A DNA stretch of 17,038 nucleotides from Prevotella sp. UBA3294 (GTDB taxonomy: Bacteria; Bacteroidota; Bacteroidia; Bacteroidales; Bacteroidaceae). Under the pieces are notes generated by a model. That model did no database searches and was not told the origin of the DNA. It saw only the letters and a list, made by a program, of their open reading frames with translations. Shown here piece by piece: positions 1 to 7,272 of the stretch. The stretch spans positions 1 to 17,038 of the forward strand of contig DETG01000088.1 of the NCBI GenBank assembly GCA_002361535.1, read 5' to 3'. A program made the translations under genes and the position numbers. Within the stretch, counting starts at the first letter, position 1; every line of letters begins with the position of its first letter.

Positions 1-22
1 TCTCCAATAAACTCATATTCAT
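1..22 (-). CDS. start of a leftward gene, truncated by the window edge
   Basis: On the minus strand an ATG at 22..20 opens a reading frame (MNMSLLE) that runs off the left edge after seven codons. A second in-frame ATG lies two codons in. The only support is position: a TAnnTTTG box at 45..52 would place a transcript start about 15 bases upstream of the ATG, which is usual spacing in this window. Nothing can be said about the product. It could be a chance ATG. Confidence 0.35.
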
Positions 23-44
23 ACTATCTTTCAAATAATGCTTG

Positions 45-52
45 CAAACTTA
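45..52 (-). promoter_or_regulatory. candidate Bacteroidota -7 box (TAAGTTTG)
   Basis: The minus strand reads TAAGTTTG, matching TAnnTTTG, in the 44-base gap between the HD hydrolase stop codon and the possible leftward start at 22. No TTTG -33 element was found at the usual 19-21 base spacing, so this is a half match. Confidence 0.3.
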
Positions 53-66
53 CATATTTCCTCTTT

Positions 67-570
67 TTATTTCTGCATCTCATCTATCGCGGCTTTCTCT
101 ATCATCCGCAATGCCTTTTCATGTTTGGCAATCAGATTGTAATAGCCGAACGCTTTTCCGCGAGCGATGTTATGCAGCAGGTCGTTGCGCTTGACATTGA
201 TGGCAGTCTGGTTGCCGGAATCAATAATCCGCTGTACGTATTCGTAATAGTCCGTGCCTTCTTGGTGGGTAAGCAGGCGCAGGGTATCAACAATTATTGT
301 CGGCAGTCCTTCGCTCAGCAAATCGTCGAAAGTCCAGTCGGAATCTTCTACCACATCGTGTAGGAAACCGACACATTTCTCTGCATCCGTCTTACCCATA
401 GAACCAACAATGAGGGGGTGAAGGATAACGGCATTGCCGTCTCTGTCACGTTGCTGGAAGTGAGCTTCGCGGGCAATCTTTATGCACTTCTCAACTATTT
501 CTTGCGAAATAGCATCGTTCTCTGTAGAGCGTTTTGCTAAGATTTCAATCTGGACAAATTGTTTTTCCAT
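67..570 (-). CDS. small HD-domain phosphohydrolase, RelA/SpoT hydrolase-like (possible small alarmone hydrolase)
   Basis: This 167-residue protein consists of a single HD domain. It shows the metal and substrate pattern of the SpoT/Mesh1 hydrolase family: a basic AREAHFQQRDRDG stretch at about residues 33-45, His51 (HP), the His71-Asp72 pair followed by Glu75-Asp76 (HDVVED), and Asp130 with Asn134 in VKRNDLLHN. In the family these residues bind Mn2+ and remove pyrophosphate from the 3' position of (p)ppGpp. There is no synthetase, TGS or ACT domain, and the length fits stand-alone small alarmone hydrolases. No signal peptide is seen, so it should be cytoplasmic. It is transcribed leftward, alone, with a 413-base gap upstream. 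The fold is well supported. Alarmone specificity is inferred; other nucleotides remain possible. Confidence 0.8.
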   Translation of the reverse strand: MEKQFVQIEILAKRSTENDAISQEIVEKCIKIAREAHFQQRDRDGNAVILHPLIVGSMGKTDAEKCVGFLHDVVEDSDWTFDDLLSEGLPTIIVDTLRLLTHQEGTDYYEYVQRIIDSGNQTAINVKRNDLLHNIARGKAFGYYNLIAKHEKALRMIEKAAIDEMQK

Positions 571-983
571 TCTATCATATTGTTTAAGATGAGTTTGCTA
601 AAATTCCATTTGAGAAAAAGAACAGGTTCTCAAGTATTGCTTTTCCAATATGTAATCTCAGTGCCATGTGATCGAAGCCCTGAAGGTATTAATGCTGCAA
701 AAATACAAATAAAATCCTAAATATCGTCTTTCTCGGGGGAAAACTTCATAAACGAAATAAAAATCTACTCCACGATTGGCTTTGCGGGATTGTTGAAACT
801 GATGGTATGGGCGGAGACGAGCAGCATGGTACTCTACAGATTCAAGTCACACAGGTTAAGCGAATTTAGTATTTTTAAGTCAATGGGCAATAGCCCCTCA
901 CAATATACTCATGAGAGGCAAATGGCATTGTCTTTGCAAACGTCCACTGGCAGCGAGTAATCATCTCGTACAATTTGAGTATC
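571..983. other. 413-bp gap without a convincing gene
   Basis: This gap separates the HD hydrolase from the HIRAN gene. On the plus strand it holds two short open frames, 589..720 (43 codons) and 802..960 (52 codons). Neither matches a family I recognise or has a promoter box. Small dyads are visible, such as GGGC-AATA-GCCC at 885..896 and GCAAA/TTTGC at 918..937. The upstream end should contain the leader of the HD gene. The density of short open frames with no partner could mean decayed coding DNA, but the sequence alone does not show this. Confidence 0.4.
698..705 (-). promoter_or_regulatory. candidate -7 box for the HD hydrolase gene (TATTTTTG)
   Basis: The minus strand reads TATTTTTG, matching TAnnTTTG, 128 bases upstream of the HD gene start. 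No TTTG element is present at the expected -33 spacing, and the implied leader is long for this window. It is a weak call. Confidence 0.25.
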
Positions 984-1334
984 TCATTTTTCCCCATTCC
1001 TTTTTATTTTAATCGTCAGATGAACTTGATTCTCGGGGTGAGCATCGGGGGTGATTTTGCTGATGCGGCACTCGAAGATGTCGGTCCATCCCATTTCCAG
1101 GATGGCGGCAATGGTCTCGTTATCCTCGCGGGGGATATAGCCAATGCAATAGGGCTCTTCCTCTTCAGGCTTCTTGTACGTCACTGCTACGGCATCGGGG
1201 TCGTAGCGGTTGTCAAGTTCGCGCTGCAGTTGCAGCAGGATTCCTACTTTCAGTTCGTCCCACACTTCGTCGGCATCGTGATACTTGCGGCCTGCCAGAT
1301 GGCAATCCATGAAGTACTTCTTTCTTGTTTCCAT
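984..1334 (-). CDS. stand-alone HIRAN-domain protein
   Basis: The 116-residue product is essentially one HIRAN domain. It shows the family pattern: an aromatic-led first strand ending in the LAGRKYHDA turn (about residues 13-21), LKVGILLQLQRELDNRYDPDAVAV at about 28-51 with the conserved R-E-x-x-N-x-Y-D-x-x-A-V core, and GYIPREDNETIAAILEMG at about 64-81. In eukaryotic HLTF/Rad5 the domain binds 3' ends of single-stranded DNA. Bacterial single-domain versions are thought to sense damaged or stalled DNA but are little characterised. It lies 90 bases downstream of the WYL regulator on the same strand, and no clear TAnnTTTG box was found in that gap, so the two may be co-transcribed. No signal peptide or catalytic domain is visible. 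Confidence 0.8.
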   Translation of the reverse strand: METRKKYFMDCHLAGRKYHDADEVWDELKVGILLQLQRELDNRYDPDAVAVTYKKPEEEEPYCIGYIPREDNETIAAILEMGWTDIFECRISKITPDAHPENQVHLTIKIKRNGEK

Positions 1335-1424
1335 AATTCCTTTTGCTTTAGTTCAACGTTATTGTTTACGATGCAAAGATCGGTGCACGTTGTTTCAATT
1401 CGTGGAACAGTCGCAAGGAATTTT

Positions 1425-2330
1425 TTATTTTTTGTAACGTTGAATGGCATTTTGGTGCCATTCAACAATTTCGTCGGCCAATGACTGAGGTTCCAGTACC
1501 TCAATCCATTGGCCACATGAGAGCAGTTTTGACTTAAAATCAGAGGTGGGCCTGAGCGTCAGTTCGAAGTCGGTGTATTCTTCGGTGACATTGATTTCAC
1601 GCTGACTATGGTGAAAGGGCAGGTCTCGCAGATAATAGCGCTCGAAACCATGAGCACGAAGCACGATGTGTTGCAGCGGCATATTGTCGTCAACCACAAT
1701 GCCGTAAGCCTCACGGAAATACTCTACGGCATCGAAATCATCCGCTACCTTGAACTTCGTTTCAAGCATCTTCATACTCTCTATCCTGTCGAGCGAATAG
1801 GTAGCCAACCAACCGTTGGACAATTTGCCCAACATATACCAACGTTGACGGAACAATTTTATGCAATAAGGTTCCATGGTAAAACTGTAGCCTGAAGGAG
1901 AGCCGTAACGCTGGTAGGTAATCATCAGGCATCTATTCTCTTTCATGGCCTTGATGACTTGCTGAAGTTTCTCGCCACCGGAAGGAATATTATCCAACAG
2001 AATGCGATTATGAAGACTTTGGTTCTCACTCAGCAGATTGCCTACACTCATGGTGGAAAGCATCCAGTTCTGTACTGAATCTTCTTCAAGGACATCCTTG
2101 TTACTTATATTATATTTGTTGCCCTGCTTCTTATTACATTCGATGAGCAACCCAAACATCTCTTCAATAGCAATACGATGGCGATGGAATGTTGTTCGCG
2201 ACAACGGGATTCCCTCGCTCATTTCCGTCTGGAGCCACTTCTCGTTAATCTCTGCGAGCATAATGCTTCTGGCTTGATAGATAGTGTTCACCAGCCAGAT
2301 GTATTCCTTAAATTTAGTATAGGTTGTCAT
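1425..2330 (-). CDS. WYL-domain transcriptional regulator
   Basis: This is a 301-residue regulator starting MTTYTKFKEYIWLVNTIY. The frame stays open upstream to an ATG at 2405, but I place the start at 2330. The longer version would include a promoter-like TATATTTG box (2352..2359), and its first 25 residues are Arg-rich and unlike the family. The N-terminal part (about 1-100) is the helix-turn-helix region (ISRTTFHRHRIAIEE-like segment, here PLSRTTFHRHRIAIEE). The C-terminal half is a WYL domain: CLMITYQRYGS, then MEPYCIKLFRQRWYMLGKLSNGWLATYSLDRIESM, with the RWYMLG segment standing for the W-Y-L core. The last 70 residues match the usual C-terminal extension. WYL domains bind nucleic acid or nucleotide ligands and often control defence or DNA-damage genes. 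The likely targets are its own region, the HIRAN gene or the divergent adhesin gene; this is inference. Confidence 0.88.
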   Translation of the reverse strand: MTTYTKFKEYIWLVNTIYQARSIMLAEINEKWLQTEMSEGIPLSRTTFHRHRIAIEEMFGLLIECNKKQGNKYNISNKDVLEEDSVQNWMLSTMSVGNLLSENQSLHNRILLDNIPSGGEKLQQVIKAMKENRCLMITYQRYGSPSGYSFTMEPYCIKLFRQRWYMLGKLSNGWLATYSLDRIESMKMLETKFKVADDFDAVEYFREAYGIVVDDNMPLQHIVLRAHGFERYYLRDLPFHHSQREINVTEEYTDFELTLRPTSDFKSKLLSCGQWIEVLEPQSLADEIVEWHQNAIQRYKK

Positions 2331-2351
2331 ACTTCGGGGATCTTCATTGCG

Positions 2352-2359
2352 CAAATATA
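2352..2359 (-). promoter_or_regulatory. candidate -7 box for the WYL regulator (TATATTTG)
   Basis: The minus strand reads TATATTTG, matching TAnnTTTG, 22 bases upstream of the chosen WYL start. This spacing resembles the other promoters here and supports starting translation at 2330. A TTTG -33 partner is not evident. Confidence 0.4.
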
Positions 2360-2439
2360 CACTTTTTCTTTGAAAGTATGTTCGTCTCCCCCTATTTTTA
2401 CACATCTTTTAATTTTGGGGCGAACTGCATAAATCATCC

Positions 2440-2467
2440 AAAAATGCTTTGATACGTCAGCATTTTT
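2440..2467. promoter_or_regulatory. dyad overlapping the adhesin-gene promoter (possible operator)
   Basis: The arms AAAAATGC (2440..2447) and GCATTTTT (2460..2467) are exact reverse complements, with an inner TGA/TCA pair (2450..2452 and 2457..2459) around TACG. The dyad covers the TTTG -33 element and most of the spacer of the promoter at 2448..2478. It ends in a T run and so resembles a terminator, but no plus-strand gene lies upstream to terminate. An operator is the more natural reading. The divergent WYL gene is an obvious candidate regulator, though unproven. Confidence 0.4.
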
Positions 2468-2478
2468 TCGTATTTTTG
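2448..2478 (+). promoter_or_regulatory. Bacteroidota promoter (TTTG-N19-TATTTTTG) for the secreted adhesin gene
   Basis: TTTG at 2448..2451 and TATTTTTG at 2471..2478 are separated by 19 bases, the consensus layout for the housekeeping sigma factor of Bacteroidota. Transcription should begin near 2485, giving a leader of about 23 bases before the ATG at 2508. Confidence 0.75.
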
Positions 2479-2507
2479 CCCCGAAGAATTCTAAATATCA
2501 ACACAAT

Positions 2508-5456
2508 ATGAAGAGATTATTGACAATCATGATGCTCGTGCTGGCCTGGATAGGCGCAGCAAGAGCCGAGGAAGTGCAGGTGGGCGAGCCCATCAGCGAC
2601 AATTTCTACGAACTTCCTACCAACACACTCTACAAGTACTCTCTGTCGCAGCAACTCTACACAGCCGACGAGATTGGCATGAAAGGCGACATCTGCAGTC
2701 TGTCGTTCTACAACGAGAACCAGGGTCGGGAGCTTGTCATGGACATCTATTTAGTGCACACTGACAAGACTTCGTTCAGTGGCCCGTCCGATTGGATTAC
2801 CGCTACCGAGGCCGACAAGGTGTTCAGTGGCACTGTGACCTTCGCTGCCAACGGATGGACCACCATCGACCTTTCCAAGCCGTTCAGTTACAACGGCACG
2901 AGTTCGCTGGCGCTGATCATCGACGACAACACTGGATACAAAAGCAGTCCGGCGCTAAAGTGCCAGGTGTTTGAAGCCACGGGGCAGGCCCTGCGCTTCC
3001 ATACCGATGTGAACGACCGCAACCCAAACCCCATGAACCCGAAGGCGAACAGTGGCGAGGTGACAGACTACAAAAACGTGGTGAAGTTCGACATTGAGCC
3101 ACCATCATCCTATGTATCTTTGCCCTATACAACAAGCTTCGAGGACAAGGAGAGCAGAGCTGGATGGTCCATGAAGGATTGCGTTTCAGGAACAGGTTTC
3201 AGCACCAGCAGCACCACCATTATTCATTCTGGGGAGATAGTTTTTGCTTTCTACTATACTCAGAATCCACCGCAGTATCTCATTTCGCCCAAACTGAAAG
3301 GCACAGAGAAAGGCGTGGAGGTGGAGTTCTACTACAGAGCCAACCAAACGGATTATCCAGAGTCGTTCCAGGTGGGCTATTCCACTACCACCAACGATGT
3401 GAGTAGCTTCACCTGGTATGATGAAATCACGACCAGTTCGACGACTTATGAACTGTATGACGAGGTATTCCCCGCCGGGGTGAAATACGTAGCCATCAAG
3501 CACACGTCTAACGACAAGTATTATTTCTTTATCGATGACTTCAGCTTCGCTGTTCCAGGAGTCAGCGTACCGCACGACATCGTGGCTACCAACGTGACCT
3601 ACCACTCTGCCACCATCGACTGGACACCCAGTGGCGAGAACCACGACCGCTGGGAGCTGTCATATTATACAGACGGGGGAACACCCGACAGCGGCACCAA
3701 GGTAGAAGTTACCACTCATCCATACACGCTTCAGGATCTCACACAGGAGACCACCTACAGCGTGGCTGTCCGCACCGTGTCCGACGGCGAGTACAGCAAC
3801 TGGTCGAAGACTGTCACGTTCACCACTCCCGAACGCTACCCCGTGCCTACCGACCTGACAGTGGATAACATCATGGCAACGACGGCTGAAGTTTCGTGGA
3901 CGAAGACTGAGGGAGCTACATCCAGCAACCTGCGCTACAAAAGTGGGATTGAAGAAGGAGCAGAAAGCGGCATGCCGGAGGGCTGGACCGCACTCGATGC
4001 CGATGAAGACGGACACGGCTGGAGTGTAGTGGAATACAATAATAATGTTGCCCACAGCGGAGCGTGTACATTCACGTCGTCCAGCTACGACAACAACACC
4101 CATAGCGCGCTAACGCCCGACAACTGGCTCATCATGCCGAAGATGGAGCTGGGCGGAACGCTCTCGTTCTACGCTAAGGGCGTGGATGCAGACTATGCAG
4201 CCGAACACTTTGCCATCTATGTCTCCACGACAAACACGAAAGCCGAGAGCTTCGTGCAGGTGTCGGAAGAATATGTTACCACCGGCGAGTGGACGAGGTA
4301 CAGCGCCGACTTCAGTGCCTATGCCGGGCAGAATGGCTATATCGCCATCCGCCACTTCAACGTGACCGACATGTTCTGTCTGGCCATTGACGACATCAGC
4401 TATTCGTGGGGCAGCTGGACAACCCTCACAGGTGCCACCAGTCCCTGCACCATCAGCCCGCTCTCGCCGGGGAGTACCCACATCGTTGAGGTGCAGAGTG
4501 TCTATGGCAGTGAAACCAGCAAGTGGGCAAGCATCAGCTTTGCCACGAAGAAGTTGGAACCGACGGACATCACGGCTACAAACACCACTGCCACCTCGGC
4601 CGACATAGGCTGGACGGTGAACGGCACGGAGACGAAGTGGAACCTGAGATACCGGCCGAAAACAACGGCGTGGGAGACGATGGAAAAAGGAGAGATGCCC
4701 GCCGGGTGGACTACCGTGGATGCCGACGGCGACGGGAATAACTGGGAGGTCATCCCATCCGAAGACGAAGGCTACGCATGGGGCCACAACAGTGTGAAGT
4801 GTCTCTCATCAGCCAGTTACGACAAAGGCAACGAGATGGCACTGACACCCGACAACTGGCTCATTTCACCAAGTAGGCCGCTCGAAGGCCGCTTCACGTT
4901 CTATGCCGAAGGTATAGATGCCAGCTATTCTCAAGAACACTTCGCCGTATATGTCTCCACAACAGACAGGAATACCGAGAGTTTCGCACAGGTGTCGGAG
5001 GAATATGTGGCCACCAGCGTGTGGAAGAAATATACTATAGACCTGAGCAGCTATGGCGGCCAGGTGGGCTACGTAGCCATCCGCCACTTCAACGTGACCG
5101 ATATGTTCTTGCTCCTCATTGACGACCTGGTTTTCGAGAGCACATCAGAAACACCGTGGATCTACAAGAACGGCGTGACCGCACAGCCTGTGGCACTGAC
5201 CGGCCTCAACGAGAATACCATCTATGAAGTACAGGTGCAGGCCGTGAACAGCGACAACAGTACCTCGGAGTGGGGCGAAGGCGAGTTCGCCACCGCCGAA
5301 AGATTTGCCAACGGTATCGCTACCGGAGTGGAGGAGATCCAAACCAAGTCACAAGCCCCCGACGGTTTCTATAACCTACAGGGCGTGAAGCTCAACGGGA
5401 AGCCGGCACGGAAGGGTATCTACATCCGTAACGGCAAGAAGATCGTGGTGAACTGA
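2508..5456 (+). CDS. large secreted protein with fibronectin type III and cleaved-adhesin (MAM-like) domains
   Basis: The 982-residue product begins with a signal peptide (MKRLLTIMMLVLAWIGAARA, likely cut after Ala20). Domains in order: an N-terminal beta-rich module (about 24-200, SLSQQLYTADEIG...); a first cleaved-adhesin/MAM-like module (about 203-348, YTTSFEDKESRAGW to FFIDDFSF); an FN3 domain (about 353-442); then two composite units (445-682 and 683-933). In each unit an FN3 domain is interrupted after NLRY by an adhesin module containing DNWLI, FAxYVSTT and RHFNVTDMF. The last 45 residues (GFYNLQGVKLNGKPARKGIY and following) resemble the C-terminal tail of Prevotella surface proteins and may be a sorting signal. 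Related modules occur in gingipains and haemagglutinins and bind host proteins or carbohydrate, so adhesion at the cell surface is the likely role. No catalytic motif is seen. It is monocistronic by appearance. Confidence 0.85.
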   Translation: MKRLLTIMMLVLAWIGAARAEEVQVGEPISDNFYELPTNTLYKYSLSQQLYTADEIGMKGDICSLSFYNENQGRELVMDIYLVHTDKTSFSGPSDWITATEADKVFSGTVTFAANGWTTIDLSKPFSYNGTSSLALIIDDNTGYKSSPALKCQVFEATGQALRFHTDVNDRNPNPMNPKANSGEVTDYKNVVKFDIEPPSSYVSLPYTTSFEDKESRAGWSMKDCVSGTGFSTSSTTIIHSGEIVFAFYYTQNPPQYLISPKLKGTEKGVEVEFYYRANQTDYPESFQVGYSTTTNDVSSFTWYDEITTSSTTYELYDEVFPAGVKYVAIKHTSNDKYYFFIDDFSFAVPGVSVPHDIVATNVTYHSATIDWTPSGENHDRWELSYYTDGGTPDSGTKVEVTTHPYTLQDLTQETTYSVAVRTVSDGEYSNWSKTVTFTTPERYPVPTDLTVDNIMATTAEVSWTKTEGATSSNLRYKSGIEEGAESGMPEGWTALDADEDGHGWSVVEYNNNVAHSGACTFTSSSYDNNTHSALTPDNWLIMPKMELGGTLSFYAKGVDADYAAEHFAIYVSTTNTKAESFVQVSEEYVTTGEWTRYSADFSAYAGQNGYIAIRHFNVTDMFCLAIDDISYSWGSWTTLTGATSPCTISPLSPGSTHIVEVQSVYGSETSKWASISFATKKLEPTDITATNTTATSADIGWTVNGTETKWNLRYRPKTTAWETMEKGEMPAGWTTVDADGDGNNWEVIPSEDEGYAWGHNSVKCLSSASYDKGNEMALTPDNWLISPSRPLEGRFTFYAEGIDASYSQEHFAVYVSTTDRNTESFAQVSEEYVATSVWKKYTIDLSSYGGQVGYVAIRHFNVTDMFLLLIDDLVFESTSETPWIYKNGVTAQPVALTGLNENTIYEVQVQAVNSDNSTSEWGEGEFATAERFANGIATGVEEIQTKSQAPDGFYNLQGVKLNGKPARKGIYIRNGKKIVVN
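3840..5306 (+). repeat. tandem duplication inside the adhesin gene (two units of about 715 and 750 bp)
   Basis: Unit A (3840..4553) starts PVPTDLTVDN and unit B (4554..5306) starts LEPTDITATN. They share DNWLI, FYAKG/FYAEG, YVSTT, FVQVSEEYV/FAQVSEEYV and RHFNVTDMF in the same order. Through most of the unit the offset is 732 bases. The bases coding for AIRHFNVTD (from 4344 and from 5076) are identical over about 26 positions, which points to recent duplication, gene conversion or strong constraint. Confidence 0.85.
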
Positions 5457-5462
5457 TTCCAT

Positions 5463-5495
5463 GTAGGAGGCGGCGTAAGACACGTCGCCTCCTAC
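5463..5495 (+). terminator. strong hairpin after the adhesin gene
   Basis: GTAGGAGGCG (5463..5472) pairs perfectly with CGCCTCCTAC (5486..5495). The stem extends inward by four more pairs (one G-U) to leave a five-base loop, giving a 14-pair stem. It begins six bases after the adhesin stop codon. No T run follows, so it is not a textbook intrinsic terminator. It may stabilise the 3' end or act with a factor. Confidence 0.5.
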
Positions 5496-5516
5496 TACGA
5501 AAGGAAAGAAACATGT

Positions 5517-6314
5517 ATGATGATAAAAGGACATTCTGAAAAGGAAGAATATCTGTCGAGCATGCAGAATCCGAAGATCAAGCAGTTGCTGAACTTACAA
5601 CAGAAGTCGGCACTGCGCCGACAGACGGGATTGTTCGTGGTCGAAGGAAAACGCGAGGTGCAGCATTGCATGGATGCGGGCTTCACTGTAGAGACATTGT
5701 TCGTGACAGTCGGTAACAGCGACTGGGATTCGTGGCAGGGGCAATGCTACCGGGTGACAGCCGAAGTATATGAGAAGATTGCCTACCGAGGAAGTACGGA
5801 AGGGGTGGTGGCGGTAGTGAGGAGCAGGATGCTCACCCTTCAAGACATTCCCCTGAGCAGCCATCCCCTGCTGATGGTCCTGGAAAGTGTGGAGAAGCCT
5901 GGGAACGTAGGAGCCATCCTACGCAGTGCCGATGCCGCACAGGCCGATGCCGTGATTATCTGCGATCCCCTCACCGATCTCTACAACCCCAACCTGATCC
6001 GTGCCTCGTTAGGGGCTGTCTTCACCGTGCCCTGTGTGGCCTGCAGCTCCGCAGAGTGTATCAGGTTCCTGAAGGAGCATCATATCCGCATCCTCACCGC
6101 ACAGCTGCAAGATTCTCATCTCTACTATGATACTGATATGCAAGGGGCCACGGCCATTGTGATGGGAACGGAATCGACAGGTCTTTCCCATCAATGGAGA
6201 GAGGCAGCCGATGCCCATATCCGCATCCCTATGCTCGGAGAACTTGATTCCCTGAACGTTTCGGTATCGGCGGCCATCCTCTTATTTGAAGCAGTGAGAC
6301 AGCGCAATGGGTGA
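5517..6314 (+). CDS. TrmH/SpoU-family RNA 2'-O-methyltransferase
   Basis: The 265-residue protein transfers a methyl group from S-adenosylmethionine to a ribose 2'-OH in rRNA or tRNA. Residues about 14-95 form the N-terminal substrate-binding domain (NPKIKQLLNL, TGLFVVEGKREV). The SPOUT domain follows with its three motifs: motif 1 EKPGNVGAILRSADAA with Asn130 and Arg136; motif 2 IVMGTESTGLS; and motif 3 IPMLGELDSLNVSVSAA near the C-terminus, which forms the trefoil knot. Two ATGs lie side by side at 5517 and 5520; I use the first. The stop overlaps the radical SAM gene by eight bases, implying co-transcription and translational coupling. No TAnnTTTG box was found in the 60 bases upstream. 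The target nucleotide cannot be read from sequence. Confidence 0.9.
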   Translation: MMIKGHSEKEEYLSSMQNPKIKQLLNLQQKSALRRQTGLFVVEGKREVQHCMDAGFTVETLFVTVGNSDWDSWQGQCYRVTAEVYEKIAYRGSTEGVVAVVRSRMLTLQDIPLSSHPLLMVLESVEKPGNVGAILRSADAAQADAVIICDPLTDLYNPNLIRASLGAVFTVPCVACSSAECIRFLKEHHIRILTAQLQDSHLYYDTDMQGATAIVMGTESTGLSHQWREAADAHIRIPMLGELDSLNVSVSAAILLFEAVRQRNG

Positions 6315-7272
6315 TTATTATCGGGATTTCGGCTCCTGGCTCAGAGGACAGTTCCCTTTCCGAGTGCAGAAGATTTCTGTGGATGCAGGGTTCAGCTGCC
6401 CGAATCGTGACGGAAGGATCGGCACCGGCGGCTGTGTGTATTGCGACAACCGAACGTTCAACCCCGTGTATTGCGACCCGAGGAAGCGTGTTGCCGAGCA
6501 GCTCGCCGACGGCAAACGTTTCTTCGCCCACAAATATCCCGACATGAAATACCTGGCCTATTTCCAGGCATTCACCAACACCTATGCACCGACAGACCGT
6601 TTGAGACAACTGTATGAGGAGGCTTTGCAGACAGAGGATGTGGTGGGCATTGTCATCGGCACTCGTCCCGACTGCGTTTCGGATGACTTACTCGACTACC
6701 TGGAAGAACTAAACCAGCAGACGTTCCTCATCGTGGAATATGGGGTGGAGAGTGCCAACGATGAGACACTGAAACGTATCCATCGAGGACACGACTTCGC
6801 CTGTACCGCCGACAGCGTGAGGAAAACACGGGCTCGGGGGATCACCACGGGCATCCATCTCATCTTAGGACTCCCCGGTGAGGACGAAGCAGAGAGTCTG
6901 CGGCAGGCTCCCATCATCGCAGCCCTCCATCCGGATATTGTCAAGATCCACCAAATGCAGGTGATACGAGGCACGCAGTTAGCCAAGACCTATCAGGATC
7001 ATCCCTTCAGGATCTACACTGTTGACGAATATATCCAACTGATTGCCCATTACATCCGTTATCTTCCACCGGAAATGATTCTGGAACGTTTCGTATCACA
7101 GAGTCCGGCAGACAAGCTGATAGCACCACAATGGGGGCTCAAGAATTATCAGTTCACCCATCGACTGAACCAGTACTTGGAAGAAAAAGGAATCTGTCAG
7201 GGGGATTTGTTCTCAGTAGAAAGAACAGATTTGCTACCCGAAAAAGGTACAGAAATGAATCAGTGCATCTGA
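6307..7272 (+). CDS. TIGR01212-family radical SAM protein (YhcC-like)
   Basis: This 321-residue protein has the unusual radical SAM cluster motif of the TIGR01212 family near its N-terminus: Cys31, Cys43 and Cys46 (C-x11-C-x2-C) within FSCPNRDG...GGCVYC, which should bind a 4Fe-4S cluster. Further family marks are YLAYFQAFTNTYAP (about 78-91), IGTRPDCV (about 117-124), VEYGVESANDETLKRIHRGHD (about 143-163) and GIHLILGLPGE (about 177-187). The E. coli relative YhcC/YtqA type has no settled reaction. It begins inside the 3' end of the methyltransferase gene, so both may modify RNA. Its last 13 bases overlap the convergent lipoprotein gene. The family call is secure; the reaction is unknown. Confidence 0.9.
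   Translation: MGDYYRDFGSWLRGQFPFRVQKISVDAGFSCPNRDGRIGTGGCVYCDNRTFNPVYCDPRKRVAEQLADGKRFFAHKYPDMKYLAYFQAFTNTYAPTDRLRQLYEEALQTEDVVGIVIGTRPDCVSDDLLDYLEELNQQTFLIVEYGVESANDETLKRIHRGHDFACTADSVRKTRARGITTGIHLILGLPGEDEAESLRQAPIIAALHPDIVKIHQMQVIRGTQLAKTYQDHPFRIYTVDEYIQLIAHYIRYLPPEMILERFVSQSPADKLIAPQWGLKNYQFTHRLNQYLEEKGICQGDLFSVERTDLLPEKGTEMNQCI

Noticed and set aside
802..960. 52-codon plus-strand open frame as a transposase remnant
   Set aside because: I could not match it to any transposase family, and there are no terminal inverted repeats or target duplications. It is left as part of the gap.
975..1484. 169-residue plus-strand open frame opposite the HIRAN gene
   Set aside because: It is the complement of the HIRAN and WYL genes with no family signal. 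The minus-strand HIRAN motif is clear.
2331..2405. Longer N-terminus for the WYL regulator (start at 2405)
   Set aside because: The extension overlaps a TAnnTTTG box, is Arg-rich, and precedes the natural MTTYTKFKEYIW start.
3660..4787. Long minus-strand open frames inside the adhesin gene
   Set aside because: They are shadows of the duplicated plus-strand coding sequence, with no family similarity.
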